Positions 11,490 to 23,400 of a stretch of 64,000 nt of DNA are shown here, piece after piece. Source of the stretch: Dermatemys mawii (Eukaryota; Chordata; Testudines; Dermatemydidae). The translations under genes were made by a program, and so were the position numbers. The notes under the pieces were generated by a model that saw only the letters and a list, made by a program, of their open reading frames with translations, did no database searches and was not told the origin of the DNA. The first letter of the stretch is position 1. Every line of letters begins with the position of its first letter. The DNA is taken from NCBI GenBank assembly GCA_007922305.1, contig ML677374.1:5963991-6027990 (forward strand). The letters run 5' to 3'.

Positions 11490-11592
11490 GCTGTGTTGTG
11501 TTTAGCCATGTTGGTATCAGGGTATTAGAGAGACAAGATGGGTAAGGTAATATCTTTTATTGGACCAACTTCTGATCGTGAAAGAGACAGGT
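11490..11592 (-). mobile_element. Retroposon fragment (turtle/crocodilian type)
   Basis: Read on the - strand it gives 'aagttggtccaataaaagat', then 'cttgtctctctaataccctg' and 'accaacatggcta', a dispersed reptile repeat with the same general layout as the element at 38484-38772. A Penelope-like origin is possible but I cannot verify it. Confidence 0.5.
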
Positions 11593-11790
11593 AGTCTTCA
11601 GTACACAATGTAACCCAATTATCTAGAACTCCAACTGTCTGAAACCTGGTGATGTTCCTTTGACATCTCTTTGAGGCAGTTCACACTATTAGTTGCATGA
11701 AAAATTTATATTAACCAAAATCTTTAGTTAGGTAGGCTCAGTCTCCCTTATGCCAAAGTTTGAATAACAATAATAATATATGGAGAGAGG

Positions 11791-11976
11791 CATATCTCAT
11801 AGAGCTGGAAAGACCTTGAAAGGTCATCAAGTCCAGTTGCCTGCCTACACTAGCAGGACCAAGTACTGTCCCTGACAGATTTTTTTGCCCCAGATCCCTA
11901 AATAGCCTCCTCAAAGATTGAGCTCACAACCCTGGGTTTAGCAGGCCAATGCTCAAACCACTGAGCTGTCCTTTCC
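11791..11976 (-). mobile_element. tRNA-derived SINE with CR1-like tail (cryptodiran turtle PolIII SINE)
   Basis: The - strand starts near 11976 with a tRNA-like head: box A-like 'cagctcagtggtttgagca' and box B-like 'gggttgtgagctcaatc'. It ends with 'ggacttgatgacctttcaag' and 'ccagctctatgag', a CR1-type 3' tail. Head plus CR1-like tail is the known architecture of the tortoise PolIII SINE, mobilised by CR1 LINEs. It is the best single marker of turtle origin here. Confidence 0.8.
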
Positions 11977-12229
11977 TGACTTAAAAAATAATCAAGTTTG
12001 TAAAGTATAATTAGTTGGATAGAGCATTCTGCAGCTCAAGAACTTGCAGAGGTGGGCTGTAAGAAAATAGATGCCCTATTATGGAGGGCTATATAAAGGG
12101 AAAGGGACAAGATGTTTGGAAAACAAAATGGACAGGACATGGAGACCTGAACAAATAATTGTGTGTTTTTGGTTTGGCCATTTCTGGCTCAGCGTCACCC
12201 AAATAGACGTTTTGAACAGTTGCTCAATG

Positions 12230-12560
12230 AAACAAAATATTGAGAAATTAATTTCAGGTTGAATTAAACATTTTATTCAACCCAAACTAACTATATTGTT
12301 CTGGGTTGAGCAAAACATCTCATTCAGCCTCAAAGGAGATTTTTCTTTGTTTTTGTATGTGCTATGTTTTTTTGTTTTTAATCTAGCTGAATTTCAAAAC
12401 AAAACATTTCGAAAAGTCAAAATGTTTCCTTCAAAAAATGTTGAAATGTAACTTAGAATTTTTTTTAAAAAAAGCTGAAACTATTCACGGAGTTAGACCC
12501 AAATTTGTGAGTAGTTTCATTCATCTGGAAACTGCATTTTTTTGGTGAATAAACTATTTG
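12230..12560. mobile_element. AT-rich palindromic MITE-like repeat
   Basis: It contains 'tcaaaacaaaacatttcgaa', 'aaaatgtttcc' and the ending 'cacggagttagacccaaatt' with 'gaaactgcatttttttggtg'. Alternating AAAATGTTT/AAACATTTT pieces make it self-complementary. Related fragments occur near 26530-26580, 48655-48750 and 56790-56945. Confidence 0.5.
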
Positions 12561-13126
12561 TCCTAAAAACTTCACGCTGCTCTAATGACATGCCCTTGTA
12601 AAAAGTGCCCCTTTCTCTTTACAGCACGTACTTTGAAATAATAAGAAAGTGAATCTTTTGTTTTAAACCACTGTTTCAAGACTCCTGTTTTTTGGTATAG
12701 CAAATCCATGAGTTTTTGAGCTCCGTATGCTGAAAAAGAGTTACAAACCAAAGGAATATGTGCGCTTAGCACTATTGTCCACTTGATGGCGCTTTTCTGG
12801 TTTCATGTTGCACTTGTTGGAAAAACACTAAGGAAACTTCAGCTTTTAAGGGAAGAGAACTCTTTTAGTTCCCTGTTCTCTCAAGCTAAAGTGCTACTTT
12901 GTATTTTAAAAAACTAAAAAAACCCACATTTCTTTTTTTGTAAAATTACATATCTTCATACTTCAGCGAAATGCTGAATACTACTATACTTGCAACTCTT
13001 GAATGTTTCCTACAGGCTTCTATAATTCCATTCTTATATGTTGGAAATGGAAATAAATTGAAGCCAAGCAGCACTGCAGGATAGACAGTGACAGGAAAGC
13101 ATCTATTTCAAATCTGGTGGGGGGTG

Positions 13127-13149
13127 TTTTTTTTTTTTTTTTTTTTTTT
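13127..13149 (+). repeat. Poly-T homopolymer
   Basis: Twenty-three consecutive T following GGGGGGTG. Confidence 0.9.
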
Positions 13150-15014
13150 CAGTGGGCTCCCATACCAGGTGGCTGCTCTTACTGATGTCATCCAGAAAGC
13201 TAGAGATGGAAGTTGGTAGATAAATACTGAAGGAGAGTATTTGGGCATTTTATTTTCCTGCTGTGGATAGGAGTATCGCCAGATGGATTCATTGATAATT
13301 TATTGTATTTTTTGCTGGCAGGAAAATTTATCTTTCTGCAAGAAGTTGTATCCAGCAGGGGAGTCCAGGGTAGAATTATTCTGTGGAGTTCTTAGCTTCC
13401 CTCCACCATTGCATGAATTCTGATCCGGGAGGAAGGTCCATATATTTTCTTAATAAATATAGACCTGAAGCCCTGAAAAATTTACCCTCAGCCTAGACTT
13501 TGACTAGGATCCAAACTTTGATTCAGGATCCAGTTTTTAGGTCCAGTGCCCTGTATTGGGGACATCTATATCTAGCCAGACCTTAAATTCATGATTAATG
13601 TTGCTTTTGCAGAAATAATGTGTGCCCATAGTGACTGAGAAATTACGGATTTTGATCTAGACTACTGCACATACAAGGACTGTGATACTAGTATATGGTC
13701 CTTGCCACATACGTAATCATCAGAGTACCCGTATAATATTTCTGCATTGCTGCTTAAGACGTTATCATGGTTTTTAGGTTTTTTTTATTGGAAGATCAGA
13801 GTAGAAGTTGCAAGTGCTCAGCATCCTTCAAATTCAGGCCCTTCCACTGTGTATTTATTGCCTTTAGGTAAAAATTATTTGCCCATATATTTGCATCTAG
13901 TTTTCTAATCTAAAACCTGTCAATTTGTCTGGGGTCTAAAGAGTGTCCAGAGGGCCTATGCCTTCATAATTTCTAGAATGTGGTAGAGATAACACACAAT
14001 GTTTAGAAAAATAGGACAGCCCAGCTTTCTTCTTCTTTCATAAAATCAGATATCCTTGCTTTTGTATCAGCTGTTTTTATTCAGCAGTATCCTCAAAAGA
14101 ATTTCTACAAATTATGTGATCTTTTTTTTTTTTTTTTTGAAGGAAGCTGGCAGTCCTTAATTAAGCTTTACTTATCCTGTGAATATTTTTACCATTTGAT
14201 CTTATGAAATGTTTTCCCCCCAGACTGTCTCACAACTGAAATTAATGGAAGTTGTCTGTAATACCCTACCCTCTGTCTCTGCATTTTCCCTTTTAAATTT
14301 ATATGACTTGGGCCAGATGTTCCACTGCTGAGTAGAGCTATGCACTTGTTTTCTGCAAGAACCTGAATACACTCAAATATATTTTTTGTGGGGACGAAGG
14401 GGGAGAGAGGGAACTTTCCTCTGGATGGCAGTAATTAATAGGGCTTTTGGTGGTTTGGCTCTATCACTGGCTCCCTTAGGCCTATCAAAAAAGATCAAAC
14501 ACAACCACCCCCACCCCCAATCACTAATATTTGACTTCCCCTTCCTAGTCTTCTGGGATGCTTCCTAAATTGAGTGAACTTGTAAAAATGTCTGAATACT
14601 GCTTTTTCAACATTTACAATGTATTTGAGTGCATGGAGTTTGGTTTGGTGCCTGATCAATTTTAAAGGCTTCCAACCTTCAAAGAGGCAGCACTTTTCTT
14701 TTTAAATTAAGATGCCTCTTAGGTTTTGGAGAAAGTTGGTACTCTTCTGAATTAGCTAAATATTCTTAGTTTCACTCTGTCACCGTCCTATTTTTTGGAA
14801 AAGCTGGTCTGTGTGTATGAATTCCTAGTTTTTAGATTCTATTTAATGTGTGTGGCATCAATATCAGTAAACAATTTTTTAGAGCGATACCTAACTGTAT
14901 GAGAACTAGTTGAGATGATAAAATGGAGTATGATTAGGAGAAGTGGGGTGATGTTAAAGGAAAGCTTAAGCTGCATATCAGGAAAAGTTCTGCCCATGGT
15001 AGACTGATCTGATA

Positions 15015-15178
15015 GTTCCACAAGGAGGTGTTGTAAGCCCCTTTGCTTGAAACATGTACACCAGACTGGACAACATATTAGTAAATGTGTGCTAAGGAAT
15101 AATCCTGCATTGGCAGGGACACGGACTGGGTGACATAAGGGAGCTTTTCCATCTATTATTTCTGCAATTCTATGATGT
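15015..15178 (+). mobile_element. CR1 LINE / CR1-tailed SINE 3' end
   Basis: It ends with 'cctgcattggcagggacacg', 'gactgggtgaca' and the terminal 'gcaattctatgatg', matching the CR1 3' UTR and its ATTCTATG end. Upstream 'aaggaggtgttgtaag' fits the preceding CR1 segment. Confidence 0.6.
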
Positions 15179-17670
15179 GGGGAAGGTGAAGAAGGGAGAT
15201 ATTTTCAAAAGCTAGCCAGCTCTGCATTCACGGACAACAAAGTAAACCGCACAGGAAAGTTGGCAAGGCGAAAGTCTCCTTGAGGTCTTTTTTTAATTTC
15301 CAGTCATCAAAGTCCAAAGGAAAGGGACTTTCATGAAAACCTCCCACTTTTCCTGGTCACCAGGTGCTTTTAGTTCATTAATTGTCTATTCACAACAAAA
15401 TCTTATGCATGTGCTTCACTTTACACATTGACTAGTCCCATTATAGAGTGTAAAGTTCAGTACAATGATAAATCTTTGCAGGATTGGGGGATCTTGTTTG
15501 TTCTACACATTAAGATAATGGGCTTGACCTTCATTCAGACGTTACCCACAGCTGGCATCCACAAGCAGTATGGGCAGCAGCTCTATTGCTGGAGAACCTA
15601 TATCTAGTTAGTCACAATGTAAGGATCTAAACAAGCCATCTCAGCTACTTGGGCGTATTAGGTGTGTCTATGGATAAATAGGATTACAGAAAAACTCAGC
15701 TGCAAATATCCCTGTTGTTTATCTGAGAGGCTATGTTCCTTTTGGCTGCTTTCTTGTTCCCTTTAAATATGTAATTAGGCAGGGCTCCCCTCACCTTATA
15801 TTGATTATTGTATAATTATGTAAATTAAAGTGCAATTACAAAATTAGTCCATGTAATTCTCTTTTCTTACCACTTTCTTTTTTAGGCTCAGTACACTTAC
15901 TATATGGTTAGTTACCTCTTCCCAACACCATTTAACACTCATCAGTTGGTCCAACCTTCTGATAAGCTCAGTTGTGTGCTTCTGTGTGATTTCATCCAGA
16001 ATAATTCCAAGAGTTTCAAGAGGTTGGTCTGATTTTTGTAACACTCCATCTTGGCTTTGCAACCTTTCCATTTAGTCTCTTGTAAACAGGAGTCCATGTA
16101 ATTATGTGGTTTAAAACACAAACGTTGTGAAAAATGTGTACTTCTCTGCTTCTCTGTTTGCTTTTGTACCTTCAAAATCACTGAAATCCCCATAATTTTT
16201 TTTAAAAAATCCTACCCTCCATGCCCCAGTGCACTTTAAAAAAAAATGGAAATGTCACCTTGAAAACTTTGAGCTATATTCATTCCTCTTGTAACTCATT
16301 CGCTTTCATTAGAATTACACCACAAATTTAGCCCCATTTTTGTTTGTCTGCTACAAAACCAGTCATGTGATTTCTCTTTTTAGTTATGTACATTTTTTCA
16401 AGCCGTTTGTATGTCATGTTCCAGTCCAGCATGTGACTGTTTAAATCCCATAAGGATGAACTTAAAATGGAAACACTGGCACAGTTCTAATTATAGCACA
16501 CAGGAGACTGCTGTTATAATTATCCCATGACCCCAGGTGCACCATCAACTTGTATCTTATTTATCATACTTAGGTCATTTCCCGGTACTAAGTACAAAGT
16601 AGTTTCTGATTTTGCTGATTGTCGAACAAATTAAGGTCCAGATCTTGATCCCAGTTCAGTGAATGGTGAAATGTCCATTGATTTCAGTGGAAGCATGATA
16701 AAGTAAGACATCGATATTAATCACTCCACAGCTATTATTGCTGTAAATATCAGCATGTAAGTGAAATCCTACTCAGTTTACTGTATTTCACAGAACTCTC
16801 TTATCTTCATGGCAAAAACTTTCTGACTTTTTGGGGGAAGTTGCCCTTGATGTCGATGATGGATATTGTACTTTGTATAGAATTATATTATCTGAATTCA
16901 AAATCACCCGCCATAGTGATTAGCTTGAAAACGAACTTCCTTAAAAACACTACCACTTCCACTGTGCAACAAATTGATTCTTGGTGCCATTCCATGGAAA
17001 TCAACAGAATTACAGGCAGGGATGAATTTGACAATAATGGGCCTGATCTTCTGCCGTCAATGGAAGTTTGTCAGGGGGTCCTTCACTGGTCCAACCTCCC
17101 AGGTATTGCTGGTTGCCTTGTGTCCTTCTGGGTTTTTCTTTCTGTTCAGGTTTACACCACCTGATAATTTTGTATTCTAGTCCGTGTCTGAAACTAAGTA
17201 AGGCTTAGCTAGTCCCAATGACATGTGCTGCTTCTGTTTTGCATGAGTGTCACTGACAGAGGCCCCTTTTCCAGCCTAGTGCATTGTAAGCAGTTTTCTC
17301 TAAAGATTTCCTATCCCTTGCAGATGTTCCCTTCATGCAGCTTGCCTTGCTCGGGTTATTTATTTAGGTCCATCCTGGGAAGTGCAGGGCAACTCCTGCA
17401 AGCTGTCGAGTGCCCTCAACCCTCGCCGAGCTCAAAGAGGACTAAGGCTTGACTTGCATCGTTTGGGATTGGGTCCTTAACTTTAAAGGTCCTTGGGGCA
17501 TGACCTTGTTTTCTTATGAGGTGTAAGTGCTGAAGTCCTGTAGAAATAGTAACAAGTAGTCATTGGAGGCTTGGTAGCTCATCTCAGAAGTAGAATTAAC
17601 CATAATGCCAAATGACATCCTTTATGACAGCTGTTGTCTGGTAGAAATACATTCCCTCTAAAGGATTCTC

Positions 17671-17690
17671 TTTCTCTCTCTCTCTCTCTC
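17671..17690 (+). repeat. (CT)n microsatellite
   Basis: About ten CT units. Confidence 0.9.
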
Positions 17691-17802
17691 AGAAATACTT
17701 AATCAGAAGAAAATTTAAATGCCAGTAGTTTTTCCTCAGGTTTTCTATACATTTCAAGCCTTATAGATACTGCAGATTCGAAATCTTAGGGATAAACCAT
17801 GC

Positions 17803-18064
17803 ACGATCTAGTGGATAGGTATTGGACCTGGAACTAAGGTTACCTCGATTTTATTTCTGACTCTGACTGGCTGTGTGACCTTGGGCTAGTCATTCCACCT
17901 TTCTGTTCCTTTGTTTTCCCTCCCACCTTTTATCTGTCTTGTCATTTAGATTGTAATCTCTTTGGGGCAGGGGCTGTCCCTTATTATGTGTGTCTATACA
18001 CAGACTAGCAGAATGGGGCCTTGATCTTCCTGGGACCTGTATGCTACTGCAGTACAAATAACAA
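17803..18064 (+). mobile_element. CORE-SINE/MIR copy
   Basis: It runs from a degenerate tRNA head ('ctagtggataggtattgg') through 'ggctgtgtgaccttgggc' (MIR core) to the reptile 3' part 'gattgtaatctctttggggc', 'agcagaatggggccttgatc' and 'gtacaaataacaa'. This is close to full length. Confidence 0.8.
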
Positions 18065-18552
18065 GCATGACAGGCAAAAAGAGAAACCCACAGCTTCCAA
18101 GGGCTGGATTTGTGAGAAGGGTAGATAGTGTCCAGGTCATTTTTTTGCTTGACTTTCGGAAGTGCTGAGTACTCCCATCTCCCATTGTGATCATTGTTCA
18201 GCGCCTCTGAAAATTTGGCCCCGACACTGAGTGTCTCAACTTCTCAAGGCTAATTTATTTAAGAATCTCTCTACCTCCACACCTTGGGAGGCTGCCAAGG
18301 CTCACTGGAAAGCCATAATTACACAGTTTCCCTTTGACTCTCCAGATTTTCCTTATTCATAATGTGACTTTTGAGCACCTCGCAGGAATAAATTGAACCC
18401 ATTCCATTTAGTAGGCATTGGATTTGTTTCAGATTTTAGGACATGCGCTCCTGAGACTTACCTCCACTTGAGGTGGAGAAGCTGATGATTACCTACCTAA
18501 GCCAGAAAACACAGTGTTTGCTGACTCTCAAGTTAAAACAAGAAGTCAAAGT

Positions 18553-18790
18553 GAAGGAAGGCTGGCTTTGCGGTTAAGGCACTAGACTGGATCTGGATTC
18601 AGTTGGCACTTTGGGCAAATCACCATCTCTCCATCTCAGTTCCTGATCTGTAAACTGGTGGTGGAGATCCCTTTTTATTTCCTCCCATCCCATGTCTGTT
18701 TAGTCATGAAGCTCCTGAGGCAGGGATTTGGTATGTGCACGTACAAAGACTACCACAACGGTGTTTTGATCTTGGCTAGGGAGACAAGGT
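18553..18790 (+). mobile_element. CORE-SINE/MIR copy
   Basis: The order is the same as the copy at 17803: 'ggttaaggcactagactgg', 'tttgggcaaatcacc', 'ctgaggcagggatttggt', 'ggtgttttgatcttggctag'. More decayed. Confidence 0.65.
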
Positions 18791-19079
18791 AGCCATGTCT
18801 TCATCTATTTGCCCATCAAAGATGTTGGGTGAATTTTCAGTTCAATTTGACTGAGTGATCTTTTTGCCAAACAAATAGAAGGTTTGATTTGAAAAGTTCC
18901 ATGTATGGCAGACGTGGCAATCTCTGTAGAAGAGAAGCTAAAATGTTATGCAGTCTAACCTATCTATCCAACCCATGCTCACCACTGGTAGCAACAGGCT
19001 TTGTCTTTGAGGGAGATTGGGGCAGCTGGCCTCCTTAGGGTATTGATAGACATAAAGTCCGCAGGCTAGTGGCTGCAGC

Positions 19080-19205
19080 ACTGGGAGTCAAACTCCCCTT
19101 AGGCTCCTTGAAGTGATGTGCTCCAGGTCACACAGCCAGTCTTTTGCAAAGGGAAGACCCATGAATTCTGGACTGTCAGTGGGGTGCCTAGGCCACCTCA
19201 TCTCT
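19080..19205 (-). mobile_element. CORE-SINE/MIR fragment
   Basis: 'ccaggtcacacagccagt' followed by 'gaattctggactgtcagtgg' and 'tgcctaggccacctc' is the reverse complement of the MIR head and core. Confidence 0.6.
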
Positions 19206-19986
19206 TCTGCTGCTTAACCTGGCTGCCGTCGAACCTCAGAGCTAGGAGCACTCGGGAACGGAGTTGGTTCTTTCAAAAGTTTACAACTGAACGTTGACTT
19301 CAGCTTTGAAACTTTACGATGTAGAAGAAAAATGCTGCTTTCCTTTTATTTTTAATGGTAGTTTACGTTGAAAACTATACGGTGCCATATTTGCTTCTAT
19401 TTTTTTTTTTTTTTTTGCCGTTGCCTGATTGCGTCCTTCCAGTTCCAAGTGCGAGGTGCGGTTGACTGCTCAGTTCGTAACTCTGCCATACTACTGTATG
19501 TTACCACTGATTCTCCTTTACGAGCTGCATTGTGGTAGCAGGGAGGCGCACCGCTCCTGTACGAGGACCCCATTGTGTTTTGTTAGCCATTGTAAAATGC
19601 AACAAAGAGACAGTCTCTGCCCCCCAAGAGCTGAATGTATTTGTCTCCTCTGCTCTGCATTCCCTCATTTTACCTTATTAGAGTGCAGGAGTGCTCTACA
19701 ACGGAATAAATCAATACCATAATCAAAGGAGTGAAGAGGAGATAGCAGAGCAAAGGAGATCTGTAGCTTCTCCTCCCTTTGGGGCACAGCCCCTCAATTT
19801 CTTGTGTGTGAGTACAGCACCTGGGCTGCTGGTTTAGGGGGAGGGAGGAGGCTCCTCCCAGCTCCTGCACTATACATAATAGATTTCAGGGGCATTTCAT
19901 TTTAAGGCTGTCTCCCCCTCCCCGCCTTAGGTGCACTGAGTCTGGAAGGGCTCAGCCAGCTCTGTGCACCTCCTCTTTCTTGGGTG

Positions 19987-20080
19987 AACAGATGTCCTCA
20001 TTTTATAGGGACAGTCCGGATTGTCGGGTCTTTTCCTCAGACAGGCTCCTATTACCCCCACACCCCTCTGGGGTCACCCC
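19987..20080. mobile_element. Truncated turtle repeat in the DHRS11 promoter
   Basis: 'cagatgtcctcattttatag' + 'ggacagtccgga' + 'ggctcctattacccccacac' + 'ggggtcacccc' matches one half of a dispersed turtle repeat that runs from 'agatgtcccgattttatag' to 'ggtcacc'. It ends about 200 bases before the DHRS11 start codon. Confidence 0.55.
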
Positions 20081-20280
20081 TTTCCCCTCCCCCCCAGCAG
20101 CCGGGCTGAGGCCGAAGGAACTCGGTGCACGGCGGGCAGGGAGGTGGCTGCCTCTCGAAGGGGCAGGGGCGAGGCTGGGCTTGGAGCAGGGGAGGGAGGA
20201 GAGAGGCGGGAAGGGGCGGGGCGGGACCCATCCTCCTCGGGCCGGGGAAGGCGCTGCCGTGGCGGGGCGAGCCCGGGGCC

Positions 20281-20412
20281 ATGGAGCGCTGGAAGGACCG
20301 AGTGGCGCTGGTGACCGGCGCCTCGGTGGGCATCGGGGCGGCGGTGGCCCGGGCGCTGGTGCAGCGCGGCATGAAGGTGGTGGGCTGCGCCCGCAGCGTG
20401 GACAAGATCGAG
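20281..20412 (+). CDS. DHRS11: DHRS11 coding exon 1
   Basis: ATG at 20281 in a good context (GGGGCCATGG) and donor GTAGGG at 20413 after codon 44 (GAG). It encodes the first beta-alpha-beta of the Rossmann fold with TGASVGIG. Confidence 0.95.
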
Positions 20413-23400
20413 GTAGGGGCCGGGGGGCGGTAGAGGAGGGATGGGGGGCTAGGGAGGGAAGGGGACCTGGGAAGGCGTCTCGGGCGGGGGGGGGGGGGTC
20501 CCCTGCGGGATCCCCCCTCCGGCTTTTGGGGGGAACCCATGACACTGGGGGGGGGAGACACATAGACACTCCCCCGCCCCGGAGCACTGCCCCTCCCCCC
20601 GCCCCTTTATTGTTAGCGCTCCCGGTGCGGGCTGCGGACAATGCCGGATCCCCCCCCCGCCCCCCCCACACACGTGGGGGAGCCGAGGTGCCTAGGGAGG
20701 GGGCAGGTTGACGGGTCTCTCGCAGCAGCTGTGAGGGCTGGAGGGGAAAAAACTCTTCCAAGGGGCGGCCCAGAGACGACCCCCCCTGGGCGGGGAATGA
20801 AAGAGATCTGGGGACTCCGTGCAAACAGCCCCTGTCCCCGTTATTCTTCCAGTGCCTTTTGGGGGGCAGGGAAGGTGGGGGAGAAGCCCTCGGTTAAACT
20901 CTTATTCCCCCCTCTGAAATGAACTAGCGCTCTTCCCTTCCCACCGCTCAGCTCTCTGGGGAAAGTTGCAGATCTGCGGCTGGTTTATAGTTTCCTCCAA
21001 GCCTTATACTCTCTGTTGAGCTGTCAGGTTAAAATTTAAGGCCAAGATTTGTCCAAAGTAACTGGTCATTCTGGTTGGCTCCATTTTTTGGGGGTGGTTG
21101 TGGTCATTTGAGATGCCTTTAAAGAGACCTGATTTCCCAAAGGTGGGTTCTTAGCATTTTTTGAGCTATCTCAGGCTGGGCACCCAAAACCACTAGCCAT
21201 TTTTGAAAATCATGGCCCATATTTTTTGGGGGGAAAGTATCTCCTCTGTGTATTAGAAATAACGTTTTTGGCTTAAATTTTAAAATGGAACTGAGTTCTC
21301 CTCATTTTTGCTGTTTCTTTACTTTCCATCCCTTTTACCTTGGAGAATAGTCCAGTCAGTTTCATTCCTGTTTATGAGCCCAGTTTGTAGTCAGTTTTAC
21401 TCTCCAGTTCTAGCGCAATGCTGCAGTGTATGGGTTGCAGACATTTCAGGGAAATGGGTATTAAAACAATTACAAAAATGGTTGCCATTGGAATTAAATT
21501 GTAAATATTTCTGGAAATATTTCTGTTGGTGTTAGGGTTTCTAAAGATGGGTTTTTACAGAAGCTAAATTTAGGAAAAAAATGACCCGAGCGTCCCTCTA
21601 GTTAAATAATCCTGATAAAACACTTGGACCTCATTAGATGAAAATCTTAATAGAAGTGCAAAGCATGCAGCTCACTGTATATTAAAATGGAGCAGCAAGG
21701 AGGGTTAGATAGTAAAGGGTGTGTGGGCTGAGGAAGACCACAGGGAAAAAAGGTCAGATAATGTTAGGAGGGAGATTGTGCAGGGTGGTTGGGTAATGGG
21801 GCATTTTCCTTTACAAGGACTTACCTCCATTGCAGAATTGTATAGTGTTTAAAAATGATTGTGAACAAATGAGTTAGCTGACACGATTCTGACTACATCG
21901 AAGTGGACAAATTATATTCAGAATCATCATCAGGTCAGCCAATTGTGATTTATGATCAGTCAGCTGATATGACGCTAAACACCATTTGTCCTGGTCTAGG
22001 TAGACCACTCAGATGTGGTCAGAAGCATCATGTCAGCTAATTCAGCTGTTAAAAATTATGTTCCAACACAATACAATTTTGCAATGTAGAAAATCCATAA
22101 GGGATAATAGAGAGATGGTGGTGAGATGAGAGAGGGAGTTTGGTGCATAATGGTGAACATATCTTGTAAAAGATGTCCTTAACAATTAAGTGACCTCATG
22201 ACTATGTTTCTGTAAAAACCCTCATGTGCTCATCCTCCTCCTTCCCTCATACAAGTGGGCTTTCACTTGTTGCATCATGGCTGTCAGTATAATCTAAATT
22301 TTTGGGGGGCAGGATTTGCACCTTGCTCTGTAAGAAAGGTTTCTGGTACTTTTTGGGTGTTACCCAAGTTAAAATAATAAATTTCATAGTACAAATACGT
22401 GTGTGTGTGTAAAATTAATAAAATGTAGCTGGAGAGGTGAATAATGCTTTAATATTCTGCAGAGCCGTTCACACTAATTTGAAACCTGGTGCTTATGAAG
22501 GTGTATTATTTCCGGAAAGGGCTGTGAAGGAAGTTCACTAAAGATATCCAAGTCACCTGTGTTTGTAAGGTTGAAATACATTCATGTATACACTACTTTT
22601 TTTGGTAGGACTACACATTGTCTCATATCTTCTGGCTGCTGTTATAGTGATCAAAGGCATATTTAATTGACTCACCTAGCAATAAATGAAAAATATATTC
22701 TCTCCTTTGCCAGCTTGATTACACTTTGTACAGTAATTGAGTTTTATTGTAGATCTTTTAGGCCTCAACTCATCAAAACAGTTAAAAGTGTTTAAGTTCA
22801 ATCTGAATTCACTAGGTCTTGGATGAAGTGGGACTTCAGTGCATAAGTTGGGAAGACAGTTGTGGAGACAAGGTACACCACTAGCTAACTATAATTATAT
22901 TGCTCTCATAAATCACTGGCTAGCAGTTACTTATTATGTTTTTATTAGGTTACATCTGAAAAACACGCACGTGTGTATGTGTATTTGTTCTATTTTGATT
23001 GTTAAATTTGTTGCCTGCTGGTTTAGGTTTAAATGCTTTGAGGAAGTAGCTTGTTAATTTAGTTGGGAAGTAAAATTTAGGTTTCCCTAGAGAGTAAGGC
23101 ACATTTTCTTTTTCGTTATGGAAAGATTCTCAAAAGCTTGATTTATCCTTTGTCCAGCCAGATCTTTCTGTGCAATATTGGGTCGGCAGAGCTAGTTAAA
23201 AGCTAAGCAGTAGCATGGTTTATGTAAATATTGACAGCTTCTAATGATCTCCAGCAATGTATTTGGGAATTTGAGGTACTAAAAATGCTGGCTTTATTGT
23301 TATGTAAGTACAGAGAGAGGGAAAAATACTTCCCAACAAGCCTGAATTGGGAGACAAGAGCCTGGGGGATGGGTTGGCAAGACAGAAAATACATGTATAT

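Larger units (their letters stand above)
9131..19986. other. GGNBP2-DHRS11 intergenic region
   Basis: About 11 kb without a convincing gene on either strand. Parts 9131-10890, 12600-15000 and 15200-17790 show no repeat or gene I can name, apart from homopolymers (poly-T at 13127-13149) and a (CT)n at 17671-17690. The remainder holds CR1, SINE, MITE and MIR remnants listed separately. Open frames at 9319-9513, 12071-12262, 14386-14568 and 16841-17164 have no family resemblance. Confidence 0.7.
20085..20720 (+). promoter_or_regulatory. DHRS11: CpG island and TATA-less promoter of DHRS11
   Basis: GC content rises sharply here compared with the AT-rich surroundings, and CpG dinucleotides are frequent, especially at 20200-20420. 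A double GC box (GGGGCGGGGC at 20213-20222) lies about 60 bases upstream of the ATG. No TATA box is seen at a suitable distance. The island covers the probable transcription start, exon 1 and the start of intron 1. Confidence 0.8.

Noticed and set aside
11900..11976. Possible functional tRNA gene on the - strand
   Set aside because: The tRNA-like segment has decayed stems and continues into a CR1-like tail, so it is the head of a SINE.
16841..17164. 107-codon + strand open frame in the intergenic region
   Set aside because: It crosses a 'gaaatcaacagaattacagg'-type palindromic repeat, has no domain and no evidence of splicing.
19980..20824. Long open frames on both strands (up to 273 codons) around the CpG island
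   Set aside because: They are Pro/Gly/Arg-rich low-complexity translations of GC-rich DNA. Only the frame of 20281-20412 matches a protein family.
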